Shown here one piece after another: positions 16,334 to 24,373 of a stretch of 64,000 nt of DNA. Location: contig NZ_FXAJ01000002.1 in NCBI RefSeq assembly GCF_900177535.1, positions 1,178,001 to 1,242,000 of the forward strand, in the 5' to 3' direction. The DNA is from Priestia filamentosa. Lineage in GTDB: Bacteria > Bacillota > Bacilli > Bacillales > Bacillaceae_H. The position numbers were made by a program, and so were the translations under genes. The first letter of the stretch is position 1; every line of letters starts with the position of its first letter. The notes under the pieces were generated by a model, which was given only the letters and a program-made list of their open reading frames with translations, was not told the DNA's origin and did no database searches.

Positions 16334-17329
16334 CTAGTCTACTTTTAACTCCACATTTTTTGAATGATAGATATTATTTGTTAAACGGCCTGTAAAACCA
16401 TTAAGATAATCATATAAGTTATTCTCCTCAATAAATTCGTTTAATTCCTCAAGAGTGGGGATACCTATCTGCGCACCAAATCTAGTAACTTTTAAAGCGC
16501 TTACTACGCAAGCAAATCTTGTAGCCTTAAATATATCTTTCCCTTCTAGAAATGCACAAGCTAAAGCTCCAGAAAATGCTCCTCCAACAACAGAATCAAC
16601 TACTTTAACAGGGATTGCTGCCACATGTTCAATTCGTGTAGGTGTATAAACTAGAGCCCCCCTTTGTCCCATTTTAATAATTGATTGCGAGATACCTAGA
16701 GACTCAAAATATCGCCCTGCTTGAATAGCATCATCAATATTTTTAATTTCTATCCCGGTCATATATTTTGTTTCCTGTTCATTAGGAATAATAATATCTG
16801 TCGCTTCTAAAACCTTCATAGTAATATTTTCAGCTGGCTTAGGATCTAGAATAACAAGAACATTATTTTTTTTTGCTTCCTGCATAGCATGAACTATTGT
16901 CTCTTCCGGCATTTCCATTTGAGCTAAGAGGATACCATAATCTTCAAATCCATTTACAGCTTTATCAATGTCTTCAGGAGAAAGGTAAGAATTAGCTCCT
17001 CTCATACCTACCATTGTATTAACAGCTACATCATCAATCATAATGATAGTTGTTCCTGTTGAAGCTTGCATTGTTCGTTTAATATGAGATATGTTCACCT
17101 GATTTTTCCTTAGCTCAGCAAGGAGAGCATCCCCAAACGAATCATGCCCTATACAACCAATTAACCTTCCCTCTTTTCCAAGTTTTGAAAGAGTTGTGAC
17201 CGCATTCGCTCCTCTTCCTCCAGGCAACATATCAAGTTTTTCTCCAAAGACAGTCTCTCCCCGATTAGGGATATGTGGAGTTGATATAACCATATCCGTA
17301 TTTAAGCTACCTACTACACATACTTTCAA
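16334..17329 (-). CDS. PfkB/ribokinase-family kinase homolog missing the catalytic Asp
   Basis: 331 residues from a TTG with AGGAGG 7 nt upstream. The fold is clearly ribokinase-like: NTDMV at residue 10, GGRGANAV at 37-44 (family GGKGANQA), the DPKPAE and IPNEQE motifs, and the ATP region near the C-terminus. The anion-hole/catalytic motif GAGD is shortened: residues 245-254 read DSVVGGAFSG where the family has DTxGAGDAFxG. One codon, the catalytic base Asp, is absent in frame. First gene of the polyol operon; expected to phosphorylate the ketose if active. Confidence 0.85.
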   Translation of the reverse strand: MKVCVVGSLNTDMVISTPHIPNRGETVFGEKLDMLPGGRGANAVTTLSKLGKEGRLIGCIGHDSFGDALLAELRKNQVNISHIKRTMQASTGTTIIMIDDVAVNTMVGMRGANSYLSPEDIDKAVNGFEDYGILLAQMEMPEETIVHAMQEAKKNNVLVILDPKPAENITMKVLEATDIIIPNEQETKYMTGIEIKNIDDAIQAGRYFESLGISQSIIKMGQRGALVYTPTRIEHVAAIPVKVVDSVVGGAFSGALACAFLEGKDIFKATRFACVVSALKVTRFGAQIGIPTLEELNEFIEENNLYDYLNGFTGRLTNNIYHSKNVELKVD

Positions 17330-17499
17330 AATACTTCCTCCTATCTAAAAAATTTCTTTTTTAATAACATTACATAGGTGAATATATGGATAATATTGGT
17401 AAATACCTGCTTTTACTCTCCATTTTCTCTCAGTGGATGTGAACTTGATGACTTTATAGTATCAGTTTCCTTTTTTGTTTCAAGAGTAATAACACAGAA

Positions 17500-17534
17500 A
17501 AAACAAAATAAAACCACATATAGAATAGTGGTTT
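17500..17534 (-). terminator. Terminator of the deoR-type gene
   Basis: AAACCAC (17511-17517) pairs with GTGGTTT (17528-17534); on the minus strand TATTTTGTTTTTT follows. It separates the regulator from the polyol operon. Confidence 0.75.
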
Positions 17535-17585
17535 ATTACATTTAATTGTTAATTAAAAATTTGGTTTTAAATATGAGCATGACTA

Positions 17586-18371
17586 TTATCTAGCTACATC
17601 AATGTGAATCCCCTTATTTTTTAAAGTTGTAAGGTCATGAATAGATAATCCGTGATCAAGGATAACTTTGTTAACTTCCTCCATTTTAATAAAGCTAGTT
17701 AGCGATTTTCGGCCAAATTTCATATGATCAGCTAATAGAATACTTTCCTCTGAAATTGTCGTAAATTTATACTTGACCTGAGCCTCCATTTCATTACTTT
17801 CATATACACCATAATCCACATGAAAACCATTACAAGAAAAGAAAAACTTATCAACGTTATAAGCTACAATTGATCTTTCGGTGTTTGTTCCTACGAATGA
17901 AGATAAGTCTTTATTTAGGTATCCTCCTACAGTAATGACTTTCGCTTTAGCTTCTTCGTGTCTATTTAAGAACTCTAAGGTTACTGCAATAGAATTTGTT
18001 ATCACAGTAATATCATAATGGACTAACCGTTTTGCTAATTGATAACAAATTTGACTACTATCTAATGCAATAATGTCACCCGTTTTTACTAATTTTGCTG
18101 CCTGAGTTGCAATCGACTTTTTCAACTCTATATTGGGGTCTACTCTATTTAATAGAACAAGATCACCTGTGTCTTTTCTCAGGTTTAAATGTGCTCCACC
18201 ATGAGTTTTTTTTATTAATCCCTCCTTTTCCATTTGATCAAGATCTCGTCTTATTGTTTCTGTAGTTACTTTAAAGCGCTTACTTAAATTTGTTACACGA
18301 ACTGTCTTGGATTGCTTTAATAATGAGTAAATCTCTTTTTGCCTTTCTATAGCAATTTTATTATTCCTCAA
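17586..18371 (-). CDS. DeoR-family regulator of the polyol operon
   Basis: 261 residues from the TTG at 18369-18371. GGAGG lies nine bases upstream; the GTG three codons earlier abuts it. Residues 8-60 hold the DeoR helix-turn-helix (RQKEIYSLLKQSKTVRVTNLSKRFKVTTETIRRDLDQME). The rest is the DeoRC sugar-phosphate sensor domain, with DSSQICYQLAKRL and the GGYLNKDLSSFVG stretch. It points at the polyol operon, so a ketose phosphate is the probable inducer. Confidence 0.87.
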   Translation of the reverse strand: MRNNKIAIERQKEIYSLLKQSKTVRVTNLSKRFKVTTETIRRDLDQMEKEGLIKKTHGGAHLNLRKDTGDLVLLNRVDPNIELKKSIATQAAKLVKTGDIIALDSSQICYQLAKRLVHYDITVITNSIAVTLEFLNRHEEAKAKVITVGGYLNKDLSSFVGTNTERSIVAYNVDKFFFSCNGFHVDYGVYESNEMEAQVKYKFTTISEESILLADHMKFGRKSLTSFIKMEEVNKVILDHGLSIHDLTTLKNKGIHIDVAR

Positions 18372-18469
18372 TTTCTTCACCCTCCAGACTATCCAAGTAA
18401 AGATTTGTTGGTCCTTCTCTTTTTGTACTTTAAAATCTTCCTTTGTTATGTTTTTTTCTCTACTAAATG

Positions 18470-18580
18470 TGATTTTAATTCACAAACAAAACAAAAACAA
18501 CTTTAATTTTTGTTTTTTTAGAAAAAAACAAATAAAAATCGCTTATTTTTATGGTATATATTTTGTTTTATATCTGTTAT
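18470..18580. repeat. AAACAAA/TTTGTTT-rich region upstream of the DeoR gene
   Basis: Several close copies of AAACAAA and TTTTGTTTT lie upstream of the regulator, and another TTTTTTGTTT lies at about 17471-17480 upstream of the polyol operon. DeoR-type repressors often bind repeats of this sort. The open frame across it is low-complexity and not credible. Confidence 0.4.
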
Positions 18581-18660
18581 TAGTTTTGTTTTTTATTTTT
18601 ATTAAAGTAAAGAGTACGAAAAACATATATAAGGGGAAAGAAAAAGAGCAAATCCGTTAA

Positions 18661-18965
18661 TTAACAACGAGTTTGCTCTCTTAGTACTTCTTTTAAATTA
18701 CATTATTTTTCCTTAATCTCAATTAACCTCCCCTATTAGTTTAACCAGAAAATCAACCTTGTTCTTTAATAGATCCAATTTTCAAAATAAATTATCAATT
18801 TTTCCATATATATTAACAATATTCGATATGCAAAAGGAACTTCATCTGTGCTTCTAGCTTTCTGACGTTCTAAATATTTTTACGAACACAATACTATTTA
18901 GAAAAATTAGAGGACAAATCAACTACACATAATACTATTTAACAGTAGTTGGTCAAAACTTTATA
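18661..18965. other. Spacer with a weak hairpin
   Basis: GAGCAAA (18646-18652) pairs with TTTGCTC (18672-18678) with only a weak T-run. No gene seen between this and the PyrR leader. Confidence 0.35.
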
Positions 18966-18994
18966 TTGAAACTTGTTTTTTAACATGCTAGTAT
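18966..18994 (+). promoter_or_regulatory. Promoter of the PyrR-controlled permease leader
   Basis: TTGAAA, 17-bp spacer, and an extended -10 TGCTAGTAT. It starts transcription about 15 bases before the PyrR-binding loop. Confidence 0.55.
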
Positions 18995-19013
18995 AAATAA
19001 CAATATGATATTG

Positions 19014-19044
19014 CCTTTAAGACGGTCCAGAGAGGCCGAAAAGG
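19014..19044 (+). promoter_or_regulatory. PyrR-binding RNA loop (anti-antiterminator)
   Basis: The leader contains GGTCCAGAGAGGCC with the invariant PyrR loop TCCAGAGAGGC, framed by a lower stem CCTTT/AAAGG and a purine-rich bulge. This is the hairpin that PyrR-UMP stabilises in Bacillus pyr leaders. Its 3' strand AAAAGG is complementary to CCTTTT in the terminator, giving the expected alternative fold. Confidence 0.85.
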
Positions 19045-19085
19045 ATGGATTAATAATTTAGTAATGTTTGTTTATTAACATACCC

Positions 19086-19130
19086 ATGCCCTTTTGTCCT
19101 CTTTTGACAGAAGGGCATTTATTTTTGTTT
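19086..19130 (+). terminator. Attenuator terminator of the PyrR leader
   Basis: A 13-bp stem (19086-19098 with 19106-19118, one GT pair) around a 7-nt loop, followed by TTATTTTTGTTT. It lies upstream of the permease gene, so read-through depends on PyrR release. Confidence 0.88.
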
Positions 19131-19284
19131 ACATTTAATGCAAAATTTTCAAAACCTCTTTTAAAAGAAGTTCTGTGAGACTTCAAAAGAGAATGGATAA
19201 GATGCTGTAATCGGTTTTCTAATCCATTCCTTCAAAACAAAAAGAGTTTTTACTTCAAAGAATATTACTGGAGGGTGGATTAAT

Positions 19285-20490
19285 TTGAATTATCGTAATA
19301 AAACAGTTGTGGCCTCTGTAGCAGGCTTAACATTAGAAGGCATGGACATCATGTTTATCTCTTTTGCCATGTCAATGATTGTAGCGGATTTTAACATTGA
19401 TTTAGCAACTGGAGGATTTATTTCTTCAATCACAAATATTGGCATGCTTATTGGTGGAATCATTTTTGGGATTTTAGCAGATAGATTTGGCCGGGTGCGA
19501 ATTTTCACTTATACGATTATCTTATTTGCAATAGGGACAGCCTTAACGGGATTAGCAGCAAATATTGAACAGGTTTATTTATTTAGATTTATTGCAGGAC
19601 TTGGAGCTGGAGGAGAATATGGAATTGGTATGGCTCTCGTTGCAGAGGCTTGGCCTAAGAATAAACAAGGGAGAGCTTCCTCTTATGTAAGTGTAGGTGC
19701 TCAATTTGGTGTTATTCTTGCAGCGTTGCTTAGTGCAATTATTCTTCCTACCTTAGGATGGAGAGCCTTGTTTATCGTTGGAGTGCTTCCTGTTATTTTT
19801 GCCTTTATTGTGCGAAAAAATTTAAACGAATCTCCAGAATGGCTAGCAGCAGTAAAAACAGAAAAAGTTGTCAATAAGCCGAAAAAAGTTAATTTACTTC
19901 AGCTATTTGACACTCCTAGAACAGCTATAACAACCATTACTTTAGTCGTTATGGCAACAGTTCAAATTGCAGGTTATAATGGATTGATGATTTGGCTACC
20001 ATCTATGCTTCAACAATCCCAAGGTTTATCTGTTTCAGGCTCAGCGCTCTGGACCATTAGTACAGCTGTTGGAATGATTATAGGAATGCTGATCTTTGGA
20101 CGATTCATGGATCGATTTGGTGCAAAACGTGCTTTTGGAGTTTTTCTTTTAGCTTCAGCCTCGGCTGTATTCTTATATTCGTACGCTGAAGGTGGCGCAG
20201 GAGTGTTAATTGGCGGTGCAATCGTAGGTTTCTTTTCAAATGGAATGTTTGCTGGGTACGGGGCATTAATAAGCAGTTATTATCCAGTTCATATTCGTAG
20301 TACGGCCACGAACACAATTTTTAATTTTGGTAGAGCAATCGGAGGATTATCACCCATTCTCGTTGGATATATTTTGCAAAGCTACGATATGACAGTAGCT
20401 ATGACCTACTTAGCAGCACTATATTGTCTATCTTTAGCCTTTATGCTTACTCTTAAGAAAAGAGAATTTAATAGTAATAATGGAGTCTAG
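19285..20490 (+). CDS. MFS permease under PyrR control, probable pyrimidine-precursor transporter
   Basis: 401 residues with twelve membrane segments. The family is the sialate/aromatic-acid H+ symporter branch of MFS (LADRFGRVRIFT after TM2, FIAGLGAGGEYGIGMALVAE in TM4, ESPEWLAA after TM6). It starts at a TTG after GGAGGGTGG. Sequence alone gives only an organic-acid symporter. The PyrR loop and attenuator upstream say it is shut off when UMP is plentiful, so orotate, dihydroorotate or another pyrimidine precursor is the best guess. Monocistronic. Confidence 0.82.
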   Translation: MNYRNKTVVASVAGLTLEGMDIMFISFAMSMIVADFNIDLATGGFISSITNIGMLIGGIIFGILADRFGRVRIFTYTIILFAIGTALTGLAANIEQVYLFRFIAGLGAGGEYGIGMALVAEAWPKNKQGRASSYVSVGAQFGVILAALLSAIILPTLGWRALFIVGVLPVIFAFIVRKNLNESPEWLAAVKTEKVVNKPKKVNLLQLFDTPRTAITTITLVVMATVQIAGYNGLMIWLPSMLQQSQGLSVSGSALWTISTAVGMIIGMLIFGRFMDRFGAKRAFGVFLLASASAVFLYSYAEGGAGVLIGGAIVGFFSNGMFAGYGALISSYYPVHIRSTATNTIFNFGRAIGGLSPILVGYILQSYDMTVAMTYLAALYCLSLAFMLTLKKREFNSNNGV

Positions 20491-20575
20491 TATCTCGTCA
20501 CTCCCGCCATATATTTGAAAGTTCGATATAAGCGGAGAAGCGGTCTTTTGGGGGCATCCATTTAACAAGTATCAC

Positions 20576-20606
20576 AAAAGGATCTTCGTTTGAAGATCCT
20601 TTTATA
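20576..20606. terminator. Terminator after the permease
   Basis: AAAAGGATCTTC, GTTT loop, GAAGATCCTTTT; symmetric, so possibly bidirectional. Confidence 0.85.
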
Positions 20607-20775
20607 GTACCATCCGACTTTCGGCGCTCAGCGCAAGTACTTATCTCGCCTTTACCTAAAATCAAAAAGAATACGTTGATACACTGTTTTTATCTTATCC
20701 CCCTCTATAATTTGGTGTTAAATTTATATTTTTATTTTTTTGAAATTATCTTTATATTAGAACCACTGGCTTTAT

Positions 20776-22242
20776 TTATCCTTTAATAAATACAGTTTTA
20801 ATAGCAGTATAGAATTCTTTCGCTGCTTCTCCTTGTTCGCGTGATCCAGTACTAGATGCTTTCATTCCACCAAATGGTGCTTGAAGTTCTACCCCTGCGC
20901 TTTCCGCATTGATTCGAACTAGACCAGCGTCAATATCATCAATAAATTCAAGTAAAGAACTAATATTAGATGTAAAAATGGACGCGCTTAATCCATACCT
21001 TGTGTTGTTGGCAACTTCAATGGCCTCTTCTAAATTGGTTGCTCGAAGAAGGGCAATAACGGGTCCAAAAATTTCTTCTTGAGCAATTTTCATTTCTGGT
21101 TGTACGTTTCCGAAAATAGCAGGCGTTACATAAAAACCTTTGTCGAATTCTTCACCAGTTAATATCTCTCCACCAGTGATGAGAGTGGCACCTTCCTCTC
21201 TTCCTAATTCGATATATTTTCTCACGGTATTAAATTGACTTTCGCTAGCGCACGGTCCCATCCAAATTCCTTCTTTAAGACCGTTTCCTACAGTGATTTT
21301 CTTTGTTTCCTGAACGAGTTTTTCTACAAATGAATCGTAAACCTCATTTTCTACAATGACACGACTTGATGCTGTACATTTTTGACCTGTTGAACGAAAA
21401 CCACCGCTGATTACTGCTTCAACTGCTCCATCTAAATTGGCATCTTTTGTCACAATGACAGGGTTTTTCCCCCCCATCTCCAATTGAAATTTAATACCAC
21501 GTGATGATGCAGATTTTGCTACTCTCTCACCAACGCTTTCAGACCCTGTAAATGTGATAGCGTCTAAAAGTGGATGGTCAATCAACTGCTGACCTATTAT
21601 AGATCCAGAACCTGTAATAAAGTTCAATACCCCCTTTGGAAGCCCTGCTCTATCAAAACATTCTACTACTTTTGCAGCTGTCACCGCTGCTTCGGTTGCT
21701 GGCTTAAATACGACTGTATTTCCATACACAAGAGCAGGAGCAATCTTCCAAATTGGAATAGCAACTGGAAAGTTCCAAGGGGTAATAATGCCAACAACAC
21801 CAAGTGGAGTCCGTCTCGTAAACATAAGGGCATCCTTATCAGAAGAAGGGATAACGTCTCCATCTTTCCTCATCCCTTCACCAGCATAGTACCGAAGGAT
21901 TGCAACACCTCTAGCTGTTTCTCCTTTTGCTTCGGGAAGTGTTTTTCCCATTTCCTTTGTCATCGTTTCAGCAATCTCATCCAAATTTTCCTCAAGAATG
22001 TTTGCTACTTTAAATAGAAACTGACCTCTTTCTGCCTGCCCCATTTTCCTCCAAGACTTTTTAGCTCCATGCGCTGCTTTAATGGCTTTTTCTAAATCCT
22101 CTTTTATTGATTTTTGGGTATAGCCTACAATTTCGTTTTTATTAGCAGGATTGCTGCTCGCTTCTACTTGTTCATTTAAGCTACTTACCCATTCACCATT
22201 TATATGATTTAAATATGTTTTTGCTTTTGTACTTACAGTCAT
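20776..22242 (-). CDS. Alpha-ketoglutarate semialdehyde dehydrogenase (YcbD-like)
   Basis: 488 residues, full-length aldehyde dehydrogenase. It shows [17 protein letters not shown], the cofactor region [11 protein letters not shown], the catalytic Glu in LEMGGKNP, and the nucleophile in [11 protein letters not shown]. It is most like the 2,5-dioxovalerate/alpha-ketoglutarate semialdehyde dehydrogenases. In the hydroxyproline route this enzyme makes 2-oxoglutarate, and the deaminase producing its substrate is encoded just upstream in the same direction, 96 nt away. Confidence 0.85.
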   Translation of the reverse strand: MTVSTKAKTYLNHINGEWVSSLNEQVEASSNPANKNEIVGYTQKSIKEDLEKAIKAAHGAKKSWRKMGQAERGQFLFKVANILEENLDEIAETMTKEMGKTLPEAKGETARGVAILRYYAGEGMRKDGDVIPSSDKDALMFTRRTPLGVVGIITPWNFPVAIPIWKIAPALVYGNTVVFKPATEAAVTAAKVVECFDRAGLPKGVLNFITGSGSIIGQQLIDHPLLDAITFTGSESVGERVAKSASSRGIKFQLEMGGKNPVIVTKDANLDGAVEAVISGGFRSTGQKCTASSRVIVENEVYDSFVEKLVQETKKITVGNGLKEGIWMGPCASESQFNTVRKYIELGREEGATLITGGEILTGEEFDKGFYVTPAIFGNVQPEMKIAQEEIFGPVIALLRATNLEEAIEVANNTRYGLSASIFTSNISSLLEFIDDIDAGLVRINAESAGVELQAPFGGMKASSTGSREQGEAAKEFYTAIKTVFIKG

Positions 22243-22338
22243 CCTAATCGTAACACCCTTTCTTTAAAAATAGAGAATGGGTACAACCTATTAAAGACCA
22301 CTGTACCCATTCAGATAGATTTTATAGTTTTTTTAAAA

Positions 22339-23217
22339 TCAAACAGTTAATCTCTTAGAATAATGGAAAGCCTCTTCTATTTTTTGATACTGTTCTTTGC
22401 TTAATGGTAAACGAGGTGGACGTGTAGATCCTACTGGTTTACCAGCGAGTTCCATCATGTACTTAATAGATTGAACTAGTTGAGGACTAGCATCATAACG
22501 AAAAAGAGGTAAAAGACGCTTATACAGCTTAAGTGCTTCCTTTACTTTTCCTTCTCTTCCTAGATGAAATAATTCTACACCTTCTTTTGGTAAGGCATTT
22601 GGAACACCGGAAATCCAGCCTGTAGCTCCAACTAGAGCTCCTTCAAGAGCAAGATCATCTACTCCAACCATTACTTCAAGATCCGTTTTTTCTAAGATTT
22701 CTTGCATACGACGGACATCACCTGAAAATTCTTTGACACCAACTACATTTTCGAACTTCGAAATTTCAGCTAGTAAATCAGGAGTTAAATCCGTAGGATA
22801 GTCTTTTGGATTGTTATATGCAACGATTGGAAGCCCAACTTCAGATAGTGCTTTGTAGTGTTCAATAATTTCATTCTCTAGAGGTTTATAATTGATTGGA
22901 GGTAAAGCCATAATACCTGCTGCACCATGTTCTTTTGCATGCTGTACCCATTTTACAGACTGAGCAGTTGACGGTGCACCTGAACCAACTAAAACAGGCA
23001 CTCGACCATTAGCCGCTTCTATTACAGTTTCTACTAATTTTGCTCTCTCTTCAGCTGTAAGAGTAGCATATTCCCCTAATGATCCCCCTGGAACGAGTCC
23101 GTCTACTCCTTGTTCAATTAACCAATTACATAGTTCTGTTAATCTAACATAATCTACCTGATAATCTTTCGTAAAAGGGGTAACAAGTGCCACATAAACT
23201 CCATTGAATTTTGCCAT
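22339..23217 (-). CDS. DapA-family pyrroline-4-hydroxy-2-carboxylate deaminase
   Basis: 292 residues, DHDPS/NAL-family TIM barrel. Schiff-base Lys162 is in VVGVKEFSGD, Tyr134 in AYNNPKDY, and GSLGEY replaces the GTTGE of true DapA. It is not a lysine-pathway enzyme by this motif. With an alpha-ketoglutarate semialdehyde dehydrogenase, epimerases and D-hydroxyproline dehydrogenase around it, deamination and dehydration of pyrroline-4-hydroxy-2-carboxylate is the best fit. 5-dehydro-4-deoxyglucarate dehydratase is the alternative. AGGAGG precedes the ATG. Confidence 0.82.
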   Translation of the reverse strand: MAKFNGVYVALVTPFTKDYQVDYVRLTELCNWLIEQGVDGLVPGGSLGEYATLTAEERAKLVETVIEAANGRVPVLVGSGAPSTAQSVKWVQHAKEHGAAGIMALPPINYKPLENEIIEHYKALSEVGLPIVAYNNPKDYPTDLTPDLLAEISKFENVVGVKEFSGDVRRMQEILEKTDLEVMVGVDDLALEGALVGATGWISGVPNALPKEGVELFHLGREGKVKEALKLYKRLLPLFRYDASPQLVQSIKYMMELAGKPVGSTRPPRLPLSKEQYQKIEEAFHYSKRLTV

Positions 23218-23292
23218 TATAAATTCCTCCTAATTGATTTGTTTTCTTAAAGACTACCTTTTTTTAAAAAAATTTTATCTAATTTTTTGATT

Positions 23293-23388
23293 TCACCTTG
23301 CAGAGATTAAACATTCAAGATCTTTTTCAGTTAATAATTCAAGAATAAAATGCACTTCTTTCTTGAAACCGAAGATGTATATTCTCAC
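23293..23388 (-). CDS. Small ORF (31 aa) leading the deaminase operon
   Basis: A GTG at 23386-23388 follows GAGGAGGGATTA, one of the strongest ribosome sites in the region. The frame codes 31 residues beginning MRIYIFGFKKEV and ending at TGA, 75 nt before the deaminase start. No recognised family. It may be a leader peptide or small regulatory protein; the ribosome site is the main evidence. Confidence 0.45.
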   Translation of the reverse strand: MRIYIFGFKKEVHFILELLTEKDLECLISAR

Positions 23389-23440
23389 TAATCCCTCCTC
23401 AGCTTATTTTTAAAGCAATAGTTAATAAAATAACAAAAAT

Positions 23441-23455
23441 TGAAGTGTCACTTCA
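23441..23455. promoter_or_regulatory. Candidate XRE-cupin operator 1
   Basis: Perfect palindrome TGAAGTG-T-CACTTCA. It shares AAGTGTSACTT with the palindrome 160 bp away. Confidence 0.55.
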
Positions 23456-23603
23456 TTTATATTGACCTTACCATACAATCCGAATCTTGTAAACTAAATT
23501 TTCTGAATATTTTTAAACCCCTCTTTATCTCCATTTATTTTGTTTAGGATTTTTAGGAAACCTTTTCAATTGTTTGATTTTGAATAAAATAAGATTATAA
23601 TAA

Positions 23604-23624
23604 AATTAAAGTCACACTTTAATT
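23604..23624. promoter_or_regulatory. Candidate XRE-cupin operator 2
   Basis: Perfect inverted arms AATTAAAGT and ACTTTAATT around CAC, about 70 bp upstream of the XRE-cupin gene. The reverse strand contains AAGTGTGACTT. Confidence 0.6.
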
Positions 23625-23694
23625 CCCAAACAAAAGCGAATTATATTATTGTAAACTACAATTTTTTATCATATATGTTAGAGAGGTATAAAGA

Positions 23695-24240
23695 ATGGAT
23701 GATTTAATCGGATTTAAAATAAAAGAGTTGCGAAAAGATCGAAAACTAACGCTAAAACAAATATCAGAGAAAACTAATCTTTCTATCAGTTTTTTATCAC
23801 AAGTAGAACGTTTAAAATCCTCTATTACACTTGAATCATTAAAAAAGATTTCTGACGCACTTAATGTCAATCCAGGCTACTTTTTTTCAGAGTCAGAGAA
23901 AAAGGCTAAGTCGACCATTATACGGAACTCTTTAAGCGAGTTAAATAGTAGACCGAGTAGCTTTATTTATAAAGACTTATCTGAAAATATAGAAAATCCA
24001 CTTTTTGCTCCTTTGTTAGTTATGCTCAAACCGGGTGAAAATAGAGGAAGTTCGTATTCACATCAAGGCCAAGAGTTTCTTTACGTTTTGGAAGGTACTC
24101 TTACTGTCCTTATTGATGATGAAGAACATGATTTACATCCTCTTGACTGTATTTATTTAGACTCAGCTACCCCACATAATTGGATTAACCACACTGATGC
24201 CGATGTGAAATTTTTATGCGTTTCCTCTAATCCTATCTGA
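23695..24240 (+). CDS. XRE-cupin transcriptional regulator
   Basis: 181 residues. Residues 5-62 are an XRE helix-turn-helix (LTLKQISEKTNLSISFLSQVERLKSSITLESLKKIS). Residues about 110-180 are a small cupin barrel (SYSHQGQEFLYVLEGTLTVLID... PLDCIYLDSATPHNW). Regulators of this build control amino-acid or amine catabolism. It is divergent from the deaminase-semialdehyde dehydrogenase operon, with two palindromes between, so it probably controls both. Confidence 0.87.
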   Translation: MDDLIGFKIKELRKDRKLTLKQISEKTNLSISFLSQVERLKSSITLESLKKISDALNVNPGYFFSESEKKAKSTIIRNSLSELNSRPSSFIYKDLSENIENPLFAPLLVMLKPGENRGSSYSHQGQEFLYVLEGTLTVLIDDEEHDLHPLDCIYLDSATPHNWINHTDADVKFLCVSSNPI

Positions 24241-24311
24241 TATTCAAAAATTTTGATTTGAAGTAAAAATGACATACTAAGTGAAGTTAATGTGAGTTAA
24301 ATATTTAAATT

Positions 24312-24341
24312 AGCAGGTTCACCATGAGGGTGAACTCTGCT
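24312..24341. other. Hairpin between convergent genes
   Basis: AGCAG and GTTCACC pair with GGTGAAC and CTGCT around a 5-nt loop with one bulge. It lies between the convergent XRE-cupin and FAD-subunit genes. A T-run is lacking, so terminator activity is uncertain. Confidence 0.5.
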
Positions 24342-24373
24342 CAAACTCGTAAAAAGTTTATTTGTAAATCAAA

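Noticed and set aside
18270-18290. cre-like AAAGCGCTTACT inside the DeoR gene
   Set aside because: Too many mismatches at conserved cre positions and inside coding sequence.
18448-18660. 70-codon Phe/Ile/Lys-rich plus-strand frame
   Set aside because: Product of A/T-rich DNA with no ribosome site; better read as the DeoR regulatory region.
22339-23217. True dihydrodipicolinate synthase (lysine pathway)
   Set aside because: GSLGEY replaces the DapA GTTGE motif and the gene sits in a hydroxyproline operon.
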